A stretch of 64,000 bases of DNA from Owenia fusiformis (Eukaryota > Annelida > Polychaeta > Sabellida > Oweniidae). The notes beneath the pieces were generated by a model. That model was not told where the DNA came from and ran no database searches. It was given only the letters and a program-made list of their open reading frames with translations. The stretch spans positions 31,812,501-31,876,500 of the forward strand of contig CAIIXF020000012.1 of assembly GCA_903813345.2 (NCBI GenBank), given 5' to 3'. Of the stretch, positions 10,321 through 22,382 are shown piece by piece. Both the position numbers and the translations under genes were made by a program. Within the stretch, counting starts at the first letter, position 1. Each line of letters opens with the position of its first letter.

Positions 10321-13300
10321 CCATTTGTTTGGCAACTGCTTCCCAAGTTCCGTTTTGAACTCGTTCGTTGATCTCTTTCTGCATGACGTCATCAGTTGGA
10401 GCAATGACCTCCACGTGGTAGAAGATGGTCTTGCTCCTGGTCCAACTAAACGTGTTGTCAAACACTACTTTGTCTAAAACATACAATCACAATCAGATGA
10501 TAGCAGACATAACATAACCCAGGGTTCTTTTCGTGACCTTGACATGTCAGGGGGGAGGGTGTTGAAAGACATGTGTTATTTGGCATGTGTTATGTCATGG
10601 GCTTTCAACTAGAGTATGCAACTCTGTGTCGTATAAACACGAGACTTTCAAAATGAGCAATGTCATGCTTTCCCTTTTATGGTAATATTTAAAAAGTGCT
10701 ATGTATATGTAATTTTTTTCAATATGATTGAAGCATAAGACACATTTAATCTCATTTTAAGTAAACAAAAATTGTAACAACAAAAATTCAACATTTCATA
10801 AAGTCCTAAAAGTTTTAAATCTTTATGTTATATATGAGATTCGTACCATGCCATCTTATTCCTCGTTTTCTTGAAGTCAGTCATTGTAAACGGACATTTA
10901 TTCTGTGTACTACCATATGAATGGCAGGGATACTCATACAGGGTGACTCAGAACTTAAGATAGATCATAATTATATAGCTGTAAAATATACAGATAATTA
11001 CTTACAAGGGCCAGGAAGTTTGCACTCGACGCTACCGTCCTCTGGCACCATGTGACAATTAACTCGCTTGATCGGGACAACCGGTTTCACCTAAAAAACA
11101 CAATACTCGGAATATGTATCTCACGAATCGGAGAAAAACATCTTGAACAAACAATCAATGCGAACATGATGTACATCAATAAGTCTACTTGTTATCAACT
11201 TCTTGACCCCTGGAACATTTTTTCGATTTTAGCCAGTGTTTGCCATGTGTAATAATGTTTTAATTTTCAAAGAGAATGTTTAGTGACTGAAAAGTTATCC
11301 ACATGTTCATCAGATATGAACTGGTATCATATACGTGATACACCATTCAGTTTAATTGACTTTACAATATAAAAATGAAAACTAACCTTATTTCCTTTCT
11401 CCGGGATATAGTTGACACCAAATCCGACATCAAAATCTTCAGTAAGGAACTCCCATCTACAATTGAGTGATTTGGATTTTTAAGAAGAAATCCAAAATAA
11501 GCACACAGTACATCCATTACATTTAACATTAGAATAAGCATTGTTTTACTTGATTATTTGATTCATCTATTTAGCATACTTAGTATGTAGTAACTACAAT
11601 TTAAAAGTACTAGATACGGGGGTCATGTCAAGTTCTTCAACACTTATTGGGGAATCGGGGATTCAAAACATAAAGAGGGAATGTACCTTAAAATACTGTT
11701 AGGTTCTGTGACGAATTTTACGATTTGTAACTTTTCTCCATTTGGAACAAGTGCAGTTTCCATCGTATCAGTCATCGACAGATCTTTGAGAAAATATTTT
11801 TCTGGTACTTGGCCGCCATGGACCAACTGTAAATCAAAAACAATAGGATAATTCACAGAGGGGTGCTCCAGAGGTATTACACCATTCGTTCTAATTTGCA
11901 GTTCAAAATAATTTTGATTCGCAATATTGATATCATGGAAGATAGATGCAAATTGGAAAAATCATTACAAAAATAAAGTTTTCAAGAAGCATTCATGAAG
12001 GTAAAAACATAACGGAATCCTAAAAAGTTGGTTCTACACACTCACTCTTGTTTCACAATAACGTTCAAAGATTTAATTATATGAGTCTCAACAGAGGAAA
12101 TCCGGTCTAATCACAAAACTTTTTTCCTGTGCCCTGGTTCATATATAATAGAGATTGTTCTAAAAGTAAAGTGACATTTATCTTTCATGCTACAATGATA
12201 TTTTTGAATGATGCAGTTCACTTGAAATTGAATATATTTACCCGTGACTAAAATCTGATGCCTAAAGAGTTATGCGCTCGCACACGTACGGGTTAAAGAC
12301 TGGTAATCTACAGGGTGACAAAAAGTATGACAACTAAAGCTAAATTCGACATACCAACGTTTTGCAATCGGGATTTCCATCTGGGTCTGTGATTGTGCCT
12401 CCAAGAAAGCCGGGAAGCTGGTCGGCATCAATATATCGTTGCAACACCTCCTTGTAGTCACCTGAATATATCAATTTGATTCTCTAAAGAAAACTACATT
12501 GTTTATATTGGCATGATAGTTTTATTGCAAAATATCAAAAGGATACCGGTTTATATTTAGCGACTTTGTATAAAATACATTACGTCACTTTTCAAAGAAA
12601 GAAGCAAAAAGGTTACCCTTTGCATTCGTTTGACTTCACTTCTCAAAAGAGAGCTTCGTCTTCAAACCCTTTGCATTCGTTTGACTTCACTTCTCAAAGA
12701 GAGCTTCGTCTTCACTCTTTCAAACTAAAATAAACCTGTGAACTCACCGCGCCAATCAGTGTTCGTCGGCCAAATTTGACCGACGTTCTTTATATGGTCA
12801 TTCCTTCTGACGTCATCGTTGAGCCCAGAATTGACCAATAACATGCGCATATTTAATTAGAAGGCATTGCTGATTGGTAGACGGTCAGCGCGTAGGTCAA
12901 AAGTGATTTACCCAAACTGTCACCGGTACCCGTCGTGGGGGCGGGGCTACTAAACTGTAATATGGTCTCTACTAGGCAGAGTGTAGTTTAACTAGACTCT
13001 GCACGCAGGGCTTAACTAGACTCTGCACGCAGGGCACAAAAAGGTCGGCAAATGATCTACAAGTGATATTACGTTCTTGCACAAGTTCCTATATTTAGCA
13101 CTGACATCACATTTGCTTTTCAAAAGCAGCAAAATAATGTTAACAAATGGAAGAAATGAATTGTGGTTTCATTCGTGTGGGATGAATTGTGGTTTCATTC
13201 GTGTGGCCTCGAGCACAACCAGGTGAGAAAACGATGAAAATAACAAGAGCTTGGGGTAAACCACACTCCACACTGAATACAAATATATTAATTTATTGTT

Positions 13301-16300
13301 TGTCCTCAAATCTAAAGTATTTAGCACTTTCGGCCCTTCCCATATTATTCTGTTTCTCAAAAGTCTCATTCCCAGGATTCATTTCTAGAACTTTTTCTCT
13401 ATCGATACCCTCTCTCAAAACGGTCTGAAAAGCCTAAAATGCATGGACATAATGCCTGAACTTCTATACGTTTCTATAAGATCTACTAGAAACCGTAGAA
13501 CACAAATCACTGACAACTAAGCAATAAATAATAATATCAAGGGCATTGGCGGATCCAGGGAGGGATGCCCCCCTCCCCCTTCTGTGGGCCCAGAAACAAA
13601 TTTAGGGCCCAAAGAATTTCGTGGCCCATACATTTGTAGGGGCTCAAAAAGAGGGGGGCTGGGCTTTAGTAAAACATATCACTTACTTCCCAAAACCTGG
13701 ATTTTCTGCTTGGTGTGCTCACTCATTAACGGTCGAGCAACCTTCCATAGTAAAGGGAAGATTCGAGGTGCTAGAATAAAATTATTATTACATTTATTTG
13801 GTTAGAAACAAAAATAACAACAACAACATATGATTGAAACACACAATGATTTAACTTACGAATCAATGCAAGGGGAATGGAAGGGGATGCTAGCTTATTT
13901 GGATATTGTGGATTCATTTTCTCATGACCAATCTTATATTTATCCAAATGCTCATTTTCTATTTGACTTTTAATGCAGTTTTGCTTTTTAACCTTGGAGC
14001 ACATGTTAACATATTTCTTCATCTACAACATTATGCCATTGTTTAGAAATTAGAAAGATAGTGTTTAAATCAGTGAAACTGTAGTCTACGGTGTATACTG
14101 TATGTCGTTATAAATGTTGCATTCTTAATAACAACCATTTTTGGGACATTTCGTATGGGATCGAGAACTGAAATTTGTACACGAATAAGAACACTACACG
14201 ATAACGTACCATTTATTACAAACATCTGTTTCATCATTTCTGGATAATTGTCTTCTAACGTCTTCACTAACTGGAGATACATCTGTAAACCTACAAACAT
14301 TGAGAAATAAAATACAGAATTCCTAAGAGTGATAATTTAAAGATGCAATTTCATTGAACAGCATGCAACATATTGGACCATCAAAAAACTAGTCCAGTAA
14401 AACATATTTTCTATTCGTAATGAAGTCATTCTTATATTTTCAGAGTGGAAATATGATTTAAAAAATTAAACTTTTACAATTTAGGAACACTGTTGCCTGC
14501 AACGCATGGTATTTTAAATCTAGCCAAAATATGCCCTTCAATATCTCTTTTTAATTTTTAAAGGACGATTAATTACATTTTCAAACTGTAGTAAGTATAT
14601 GCAGAAACCTTCAGAATCCAAGTGTTGTTAGACTCAGTGAAAGGAAATGCACATTCAAAATTCTTGACCAATAATTTTCATTTCAGCTATTCTTCAAATT
14701 ATAGTTGTTTGTGAGAATCATACCTATACGTACAATACGAGAATAGACAACATTTGATGAAATGAGAAGCACAACGTTCAAGACTCTTTGGACAACCCTC
14801 GTACATTAAGATACTTTTTTAAAATATATTAAATTATTTTAAACGCACCTGGTCGCCATAGCATTCCAGTTCCGACGTTCTCCATGTCAAACAATACAGT
14901 CAATCCGTGAACATGTTTGCCAAGCTATAGGAGAACAACACAATGTAAAACTTAAGTTCATTGTAGAAGTTTATCATTTTATATTTTAAACCGCACCTTC
15001 ATTAGTAATTGAAAACAAAATATAGAAATTGTATTTGCATTGCTTTGAGAGAAAATTGCTTTGAATTCCATCGTATATTTATAACTACACACCTTTTTAG
15101 TTTGTTTTTCCCATTCTCTCACTACTAGTTCATTGTGGTATAACTTCGATTTAATCAGATCCTCTTGTTTCACTGAGTACATGATTCCCTTCATGTCTAA
15201 CTGGCCATATTTTTCAACTCTAATAGGAGAACCCTCTTTGTCATATCCAAGTAGACCTCCCGTTAGATATTTTTGTATAACCTACAAAGAAAATCATAAT
15301 TACATCCAACTGGCCACATTTCTCAACTTTAATAGGAGAACCTTCTTTGTCATATCCAAGTAGACCTCCCGTTAGATATTTTTGTATAACCTAAAGAAAA
15401 TCATAATTATATCCAATTAGCCATATTTTTCAACTTTAATAATGATACAAATATTAACAAGGTTCATATAATAATTTTTGATTGCATTATTTAGATTTTG
15501 GCCTTTGTGTTTCTACTTGTGTAAGAGGAATTGAAATATCGTGAACGTTTTGGATAAGAAAAGCTAATGTGAGCAATGGTGTGCTCTATAGAAAGACCCC
15601 GGATCATGAAACCAAGAAAAAAGTTTACCTCTGGTGGGGTGTAGTCATCCAAAAGTGTGTCGAGTTTGTATTTTTCCCGGAAATCCAGATGCTGAATAAA
15701 AAAGTAAAGCATGTATTTTTAATTCAAAATTCTTATTAAGATATTTTTGTTGTTCTAAAGAAATGGATGTTTATGGGGTGTATTTACAGGAGTATATACA
15801 CAATTTGTGTGACCTTTTTCATGTTAATTGATGTATACTGTCTCAGGATATTAAAATTAATACAGATAAAATTGGACACCGTGTATTCTTACATTGTTAT
15901 CCAGAAGTGGCTGTTTTATGGGATGTATTGCACGTAGGGGAATATACGCAACCTGCGTATCCCTTTTCATGTAAGTTCTTGTACACTATTTTAGAATTAA
16001 TAAATAAAAATAAAATTTTGACACCATTTATCTTACATTTTTATACATTATTTCTGCCTTTTCCACATCGAAATCTCTGGCTTTCAGCCACTTCATTAGT
16101 TTGAAGTCATTGTCTCGAGGGTCTAGAATATCCAACACCTGCATTTTGAACTGCAATTACATAATATTAACTTTATTTTACGTTATGTAACATTATTCAA
16201 CGTTACATTACGTTATGTTACGTTACGTAACGTTACATTACGTTATGTTACGTTACGTTACGTTTTGTTACTTTACGTTACATTATTTTACATTGAGGTA

Positions 16301-18877
16301 ATGTTAATTACGTTATTTAACATTATTTAACGTTACATTGTGTTACGTTGCGTTACGTTACGTTACGTTATGTTACATTACTTAACGTTACATTACGTTA
16401 TGTTACGTTACGTTACGTTTTGTTACTTTACGTTACATTATTTTACATTGAGGTAATGTTACGTTATACATTGTGTTAAGTTGAAATACATTATAGTAAC
16501 TATTACTCAACATATACCATAATCGGATATTTTATATCATCAAAATACGATACATTTCTTGTGTAAACGTTAGACTAAATTTAATTGACAAAGTTAACAC
16601 ATTATTTCATAATTTCAACGCAGCATTAAATTAAAGAAACTGTTACAAATTACAGATTTCATATTCCAAAGATTAAACAGTTCTTAAAAATGTGAGAACT
16701 GGAGTTCGGATATTTTTGAACACCATGTACTTTAAAAAACTAGAATTGTATATACTTTTTGTAGGGCTGCAACCTCTACAGGCGTGCCGAGGGGTACATC
16801 ACTTGATACCGCCCCGTGTGTCCGTCGGACTCTAGTAGGGGTAGTTTCATTCTTGCTGGCACCCTGGTTCAACGTATACTGAAAACAATCAATAAATCAT
16901 TGAAATAAATCAACAGTATACTGTAATCAATCAAATAATGCCGAAATCAATCAAAACAATACTGAAATCAATCAACAATATACTGGATTCAATCAACAAC
17001 ATTATAAAATCAATCAACACAATACTGAAATCAATCAATAACACAAATACAAGCTTGTTTGAATTGGTTATCCTCAAGGATCAATGGCCCATCTGTATAG
17101 TCATATCTGTGATTGGAAATAACGCATATTTTGCAAGAAATCTGGAAAATATGCTGAATATTATATTCTGTAAAATATAACATTCTGTATATATAGCAAC
17201 GGTACATACAGAATGGACTAAAAAAATTAAGAAGAGGTAAGAGTAAAGAAAAACTGATTTTCTATCAAGAAAAAAGTTGGTCGGAAAAATCTGATTGTGG
17301 AAGGAAAGTAACTCCGAGATGGCATTTGTGCATTTGCCTTGAAACCGGAGATATGTAACTAATTATTGCACTCCAGGCGAAATCATTATTAAAACCATGC
17401 ATTTATAAAGTTAGCAATCAGGGGTCAGCAAAATTAAACTTTAAAGCATTTTGGTGCACCCTGTGTAAATCTAAGGAAGTGATATTGTTGTACATATGTA
17501 ATAGATATGTACACGCTTTTTGACCTTTTTTATATCCACCACAATCAAAGGTGAGATAAGGTCGTTTTTAAAGGGCCAGATTTCGATACATAATTGTCAC
17601 TAATTCGTCCAAATTGAGTTTGATTTATCCTTACCTATTCTATTTCACACTACCATACCTAACACCTAGAAATGCATAAGATACTTTGTTTGTCTAATTG
17701 GATTGTTTAGTATATTTTTGAAAGTACCTTATCAACATCTAACTTTCAACCGATAAACCATTAATAAGGAACAGACAAATAAAAACAAATATATAATCAT
17801 TACTAATAAGCCAAATGGGTTGCTCATGAAAGCCAAATGCAAGGTATAGTAGTGTGATTTATATAAATACTTTACATCAATGTGGTATAGATTATAATGT
17901 TTCTATTGAAATATTTTATCATCGTTTGGGTCATTGAGCGGTCATTTGGGTTCAACGTGGAGTTAGCCTGTATCAGAGTTATGTTGAGTACATGTATGTA
18001 TACAAATGAAAAACGATAGAGAGTTGCGATGGAGTTTTTCAGAAATTGTCACAATATAACATTTCTATCTCATATGAGGATACCTCACATGAGGATACTC
18101 CTTTGATTTTAAGGCTATCTGAAAATGATTTTTGTATTTCTTAGATTTTCAATATCTTCTGTATGCTTGGTCAGATGAAATAAGGAAACGGGAACTTTAA
18201 CATCGGAATGTTTATTAAAAAGAAAAGACTGCTACTCCACATTCTAGTCTCTTATTCATGAGGATGTTGCCATGTTAGTTTTACTTTTCAATGGCATTTT
18301 TTCTTGTATTGAGACTACGATACCCTGACCCTATTGAATTCCCCATTTATAAATGTTTCAAATGTATTCAATAATGCTGCCTATTCAAATAGTAAAAGTA
18401 AACTTGTTATAAAAAAGTTAAACTGTTTATTTTTTTAGTTTATTTATGTCTGACTCACAGACCGCAGTCGTAATATGTTTCATACAGCTAGTTCAGTACC
18501 AATTTTGATGCCAGGATTTAAAGGCATTGTGTAAGGTATAGACCACTTTGACTTATAGTTTGAAATATCTGAGGATGAAGAACGACTTTACTTCGAAATA
18601 TGGCTGTGAAATTTCTTTACATGTGACAAAAAATATTTAAATTATACAATGTTTTCACAATGTTTTCAAACTATACACGTGACCTATAAATAACACCTTT
18701 GGCCGATTGGTCATCAAAGAATAAATTCCACAAGATGAAACATTTGAAATATACAAAATCATATCGTTGGTATACATTAATGATATGTATTAAAACAACT
18801 TTGTGATATACATTATTTAATTGAACATATTGGATTACCTTTATGCCTATGACTTTAATGTTCCCATTGTCATCCAT
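10304..18877 (-). CDS. SEC14-like lipid-transfer protein, copy A (CRAL-TRIO + GOLD)
   Basis: Thirteen minus-strand exons agree in phase (plus coordinates): 18839-18877, 16756-16878, 16037-16150, 15629-15691, 15093-15281, 14849-14924, 14210-14290, 13687-13770, 12355-12461, 11687-11826, 11387-11456, 11006-11090, 10304-10473; stop at 10304-10306. The product is about 446 aa, against about 400 for SEC14L2-type proteins; the excess is an N-terminal extension (exons 1-2). CRAL-TRIO-N lies at about residues 37-100 (LMKWLKARDFDVEKAEIM). The CRAL-TRIO lipid pocket is at about 115-280 (VIQKYLTGGLLGYDKEGSP, TVLFDMENVG, LEDNYPEMMKQMFVINAP). GOLD is at about 295-430 (RVNCHMVPEDGSVEC, then VVFDNTFSWTRSKT). 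The family binds hydrophobic ligands and moves them between membranes or regulates lipid enzymes, usually in the cytosol. Exon 1 (ATG at 18877, MDDNGNIKVIGIK) rests only on an ATG, a good donor and correct phase. A partial exon duplication lies at 15304-15390. Confidence 0.9.
12590..12730. repeat. Direct tandem duplication in SEC14-like A intron
   Basis: CCCTTTGCATTCGTTTGACT followed by TCACTTCTCAAA(A)GAGAGCTTCGTCTTC is present twice with a period of about 48 bp. Confidence 0.65.
12745..13045. promoter_or_regulatory. Promoter-like intronic patch (CCAAT, CRE, GC box)
   Basis: This patch is GC-richer than its surroundings and holds CGCGCCAATCAG, a perfect TGACGTCA palindrome, GATTGGT, and GGGGGCGGGGC. 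It ends in a 24-bp direct duplication (TTAACTAGACTCTGCACGCA, twice). The site words fit known transcription-factor consensus sequences. That they form an alternative promoter, rather than part of a transposon, is inference. Confidence 0.3.
13550..13690. repeat. Repeat remnant 'GGCGGATCCAGGGAGGG' in SEC14-like A intron
   Basis: The segment from GGCGGATCCAGGGAGGGATG to the pyrimidine tract next to the 13687 exon carries C/G-runs and 'GGGCCCAGAAACAAATTTAG' words typical of a dispersed repeat end. Family and boundaries are unclear. Confidence 0.3.
15304..15445 (-). repeat. Tandem partial copies of a SEC14-like A exon
   Basis: Immediately upstream (in gene direction) of the 15093-15281 exon lies a second copy of that exon's 5' half at 15304-15390. 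It encodes the same VIQKYLTGGLLGYDKEGSP block. It keeps an acceptor (TTCTTTAG) and ends at a plausible donor (TTGGAT|GTAATT). The 87-nt copy is in phase 0 and stop-free. A third fragment of about 40 bp follows at 15405-15445. The period is about 104 bp. Confidence 0.8.
16155..16490. repeat. TTACG/GTTACGTAAC satellite-like array
   Basis: About 330 bp consist of overlapping TTACGTTA, ACGTTACATTACG and GTTATGTTACGTTACG words. The left and right halves share a long higher-order unit that includes TTTTGTTACTTTACGTTACA. It is intronic in SEC14-like A, next to the CRAL-TRIO-N exon acceptor. Confidence 0.85.
16880..17045. repeat. AATCAATCAA-type short tandem repeat
   Basis: Repeats of AAATCAATCAA with (A)CAATACTG spacers, about 25 bp per unit. 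It directly adjoins the acceptor of the SEC14-like A exon ending at 16878, whose intron side reads AATCAATAAATCATTG. Confidence 0.7.
17046..18838. other. First intron of SEC14-like A
   Basis: I see no further exon, RNA gene or organised repeat in this stretch. It is AT-rich and of ordinary complexity. Confidence 0.4.
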
Positions 18878-21800
18878 GCCAAATTTTAACAATGCAGTTG
18901 TTGTATAATGTATCCTTAAATGTTTTCTTTAATCTAGTATTGTATTTGTTTGAATATTAAGGGAAACATTACATGATTAATTATCCTTAGTTATATTTGC
19001 CATTTCTCCAATTCGAATATGGTCAACTTGTGTATTTATCAATTTAAAAAAATTGATAGTCTAATCTATTTCACGCCTCTAGTTATTAATTGTCATGTTT
19101 CGTTACAAGACGTTATTTTTCATATTTTGTGCAATGTCATTAGTGACTTGTCCAAAAATAATCCGTGTTATTAAACTATTATGAAGGCCATGTTGATAAA
19201 ATTTGCCATTGTACATAAATCAATCTTATCCGAGGCAATAATATTAAGATTGAAAGTCAAGGATATCACAAATATTCAAAATACCTTTGCAGGTTGTGGA
19301 TACAGTCTTCTACACAGTGATTAAAAGTGGCATGTCAAATATAATCAAATAGATGCCAATTATAACACCATGGTTACGTTCCTTTACGTTTCCATGGATA
19401 CGATTTTGAACAATGGAATTCTTCACATTTCGCCAATATGATACCCTATGACATCTCATTCAGATTTCTAGTGTAACGGAAAGATGCAATGAGCATCAGA
19501 GTGCCCTCCGACCTAGGTAGGTCCTTGGAGTTATTCCCGACGATTCTAGAGTTGACCTTTTGACCTTTCAATGTCCAGATGCTTCCGTGTGGGGATTCCC
19601 CTTAATTAAACTCTCAAACTGAGCCGAATTTTGATGCCTATGTAGCCGACTGTCTATGTCGCCTGTCACATTTATCTGGACTTAAAATTGATATACTCGG
19701 CACTATTTAATGGCAATAGTATAAACTTAGAGAGTCCTTGAAGAAATGAACAAATAATGAAAACCATGAAACCTAGTGACGGACTTTGAACACAAATATA
19801 TACTTATCTATGTGGACCTGCGTTATTACGACATTGTACCATGCGTGCAAGATTCTATTGTGAAAAGTGAAAATATTTAGTCTTATCAATATTTTCTAGT
19901 AAAGGTATTTAACATGAGACATTGGTTATTAATTCACTGTTCCGTGTTTTCAAATAATTGCCCGATGTTTGCGATACGTAATTAATTACGTAAATGGCCG
20001 AAGATATGTGAATCGAAAACGTTCATTCATTAAACTTCATAATTGTGACAACAACCATTTCTCATTCGATCTTTATAGAAATTAAGTGGTCGAACACAAC
20101 CATTGATGCGATAAATGATGCCACGAAGTGCATAAAGTTGAATTTGCACATTCTTCATCAATTTGCTTATTATATATATATGTATAATATTGTTTGATTT
20201 CACTATCTTGTCACTCTCATTTCTGGATCATTCTAGAAAAACAATCCGTATCAAGTCACTGCCATATTAGCAACACCCCCTCCATCCCATTACGGGCACA
20301 TAATTCGTTGCCATGGTAACATATTTTGCCCTGTCTTTATAACAGTGCTTGGCGGAGGAATATAAATGCCATACTAGCCATCACTTTTTAATCTCAATCA
20401 TAGCTACTAAGATGTCATTTTTATAATAAAATGTTGCATACGTTAGATAACTTTAACCTCAATCTTGAACTCATTTTACAAAGCCATAAAACAATACGAA
20501 TAGAGATAAGAATGTGCTGTATACGTATATTTTTGCACTAATCTCATATTCCCTATTAATTACATTAGAGTATTCTGAATGGATTAAAATTTAACGATGG
20601 AAAACAACTATAGAACATTTGAGAAACCAAAGCTAGCCCCTCAGCCCCTAGTCGTCTCCTACCATTCCTTGTATTATGACTATTCTGTAAATATCGAAAG
20701 CATCTATATTCAAGAAATGATTACAGGTTTTGGCGTTTTATCCCCGTGCATATTCATATATGTACTGAGAGCCCATATTAAATATTTGCATGGTTATAAG
20801 CTGTTTTTCCTGCGTTATATCAAAGCACAGCCATTCTTACATTATAGCTCAAAATCTTACAGTTGACCCTGGAACAACCCAAAATTGCATTTGAGTGATG
20901 TACAGGTTTAATTTTTTGCAAGACGTAAAATGGCTTTATCGTACAGAACCCAAACAAACAAACAAACAAACAAACAAAACTGGTATGATCTCTTACCTTG
21001 TTTTTCTTTGGCATGTTTGTAAGTATTTACCCAACTGTACCTACTTTTCAATCACGTAAATAATCATTTTCTCTAATGTACACTTCAAATATCTCAATGT
21101 TTTTCCATATTTCTAGTTTCACATTTTATTCCATTCGTGTAGTATTATCAAATAACATGCCCTTATTTTATGAAATTAATTTTTAAAAACTACCGAGCCA
21201 TGAATATGTCGAGAATCCTGAGAGTTTTTGTCGAATTATTTATTTTGACTTTATTTTCCCTTTATCGTTTGATTTTTCTCTTTAAAAGAGAGCTTTATCT
21301 ACTTCCTAGACTAGGCATAAATACATATATAGTAACCTTATTCAAAAATATCCTTGTATATCGCAAAGAATGGCATGTTTAAATGGCTCGTACATAAATA
21401 GGAATAATGGAGTATAAGTTTATATCAATTATGAATCGAATGCTTATTGACTTTGGGCTGTAGTAACATTTTAAAGGTTTATTATAAATCTGGGATTTGT
21501 AAATAAGAACATATGGTTCTTAAAAGGGTTCTTAGATAATTAAAGCCCCATGGGGTTTGCGATTTGAAAGTCTAAAAGCAATATCGGCCACTTCAATGAA
21601 GTATATTTAGTGCGATATGCGATTTTTTAATCGTTTACTTTTCCAATTAGCAGTAAAACGGTGTCACATAAGCGTTTAAAAGATATAAAACGACCCACTA
21701 GAAATTCCAGCTTTTGTAAAGGCTCATAAAAAGTGAAATGGTGCCAAAAATATTGATGCCATTTGTTTTATATGGATAACTTCCTTGAATAGAGTTGTCC

Positions 21801-22228
21801 CCAAATAGCCTGGAATCAGTATGCTTATAAAATGTATTGTGAAATTATTTTATAAGCAGATTAATTGCAAAATTTGGCAGCACTTTACATCCAGACAATA
21901 TGGTCGATTCAGTTAAGGTAGTTAAACACTCTATGAACAAATCATTTGAATTTAGTTGTCTGTAAGTTAAAGCGAAATATTTTGATTTTGAACTACGTAC
22001 TGAGTCACGTTTTTGAACTGTGTAAATATCCCCATATTGAAAAATATTAACGATTTCATTAACAACTGGTAAAAGCATTCATGAAAGTTACGTGAAAGTG
22101 CTTACCATATGTATCTACCTTAATAAAATAAGTATTTTAAAATATTACGCATGACATATACAAAGAATGAACCCATAAATGAAGGTTGTTCAACACGTGA
22201 TGATCACGATTCTGTTGTAAATTCAACA
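18878..22228. other. Upstream flank of SEC14-like A, AT-rich
   Basis: No coding exon is supported. A short (CAAA)n microsatellite lies at about 20950-20980. The area at about 20220-20400 is slightly GC-richer (CCATGGTAACATATTTTGCC) and could include a 5' UTR exon or promoter of SEC14-like A, but nothing in the sequence decides this. Confidence 0.4.
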
Positions 22229-22382
22229 TGTGCATTACAAGGCATTAACACGCAAAATTTCACCACCTGCCATTTGTAACAGACGCCGAACACCGAACAC
22301 AGGCCAACCGCTGCCCGCCGAACCCCGTACACAAAAAGTTGGAGACTATGCAATACACCACTTGTCGGGGTGACATAATAAC
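22229..22382. repeat. 'GTCACCA' MITE copy 2
   Basis: It runs from AAGGCATTAACACGCAAAAT to GTCGGGGTGACATAATA, with the shared CACCACCTGCCATTTGTAAC and AGACGCC words. It is related to the copies at 5918-6068 (opposite strand) and 26641-26787. Confidence 0.6.

Noticed and set aside
16155-16490. Telomeric or centromeric repeat
   Set aside because: The TTACG words are irregular, only about 330 bp long and intronic; they do not match TTAGGG-type telomere repeats.
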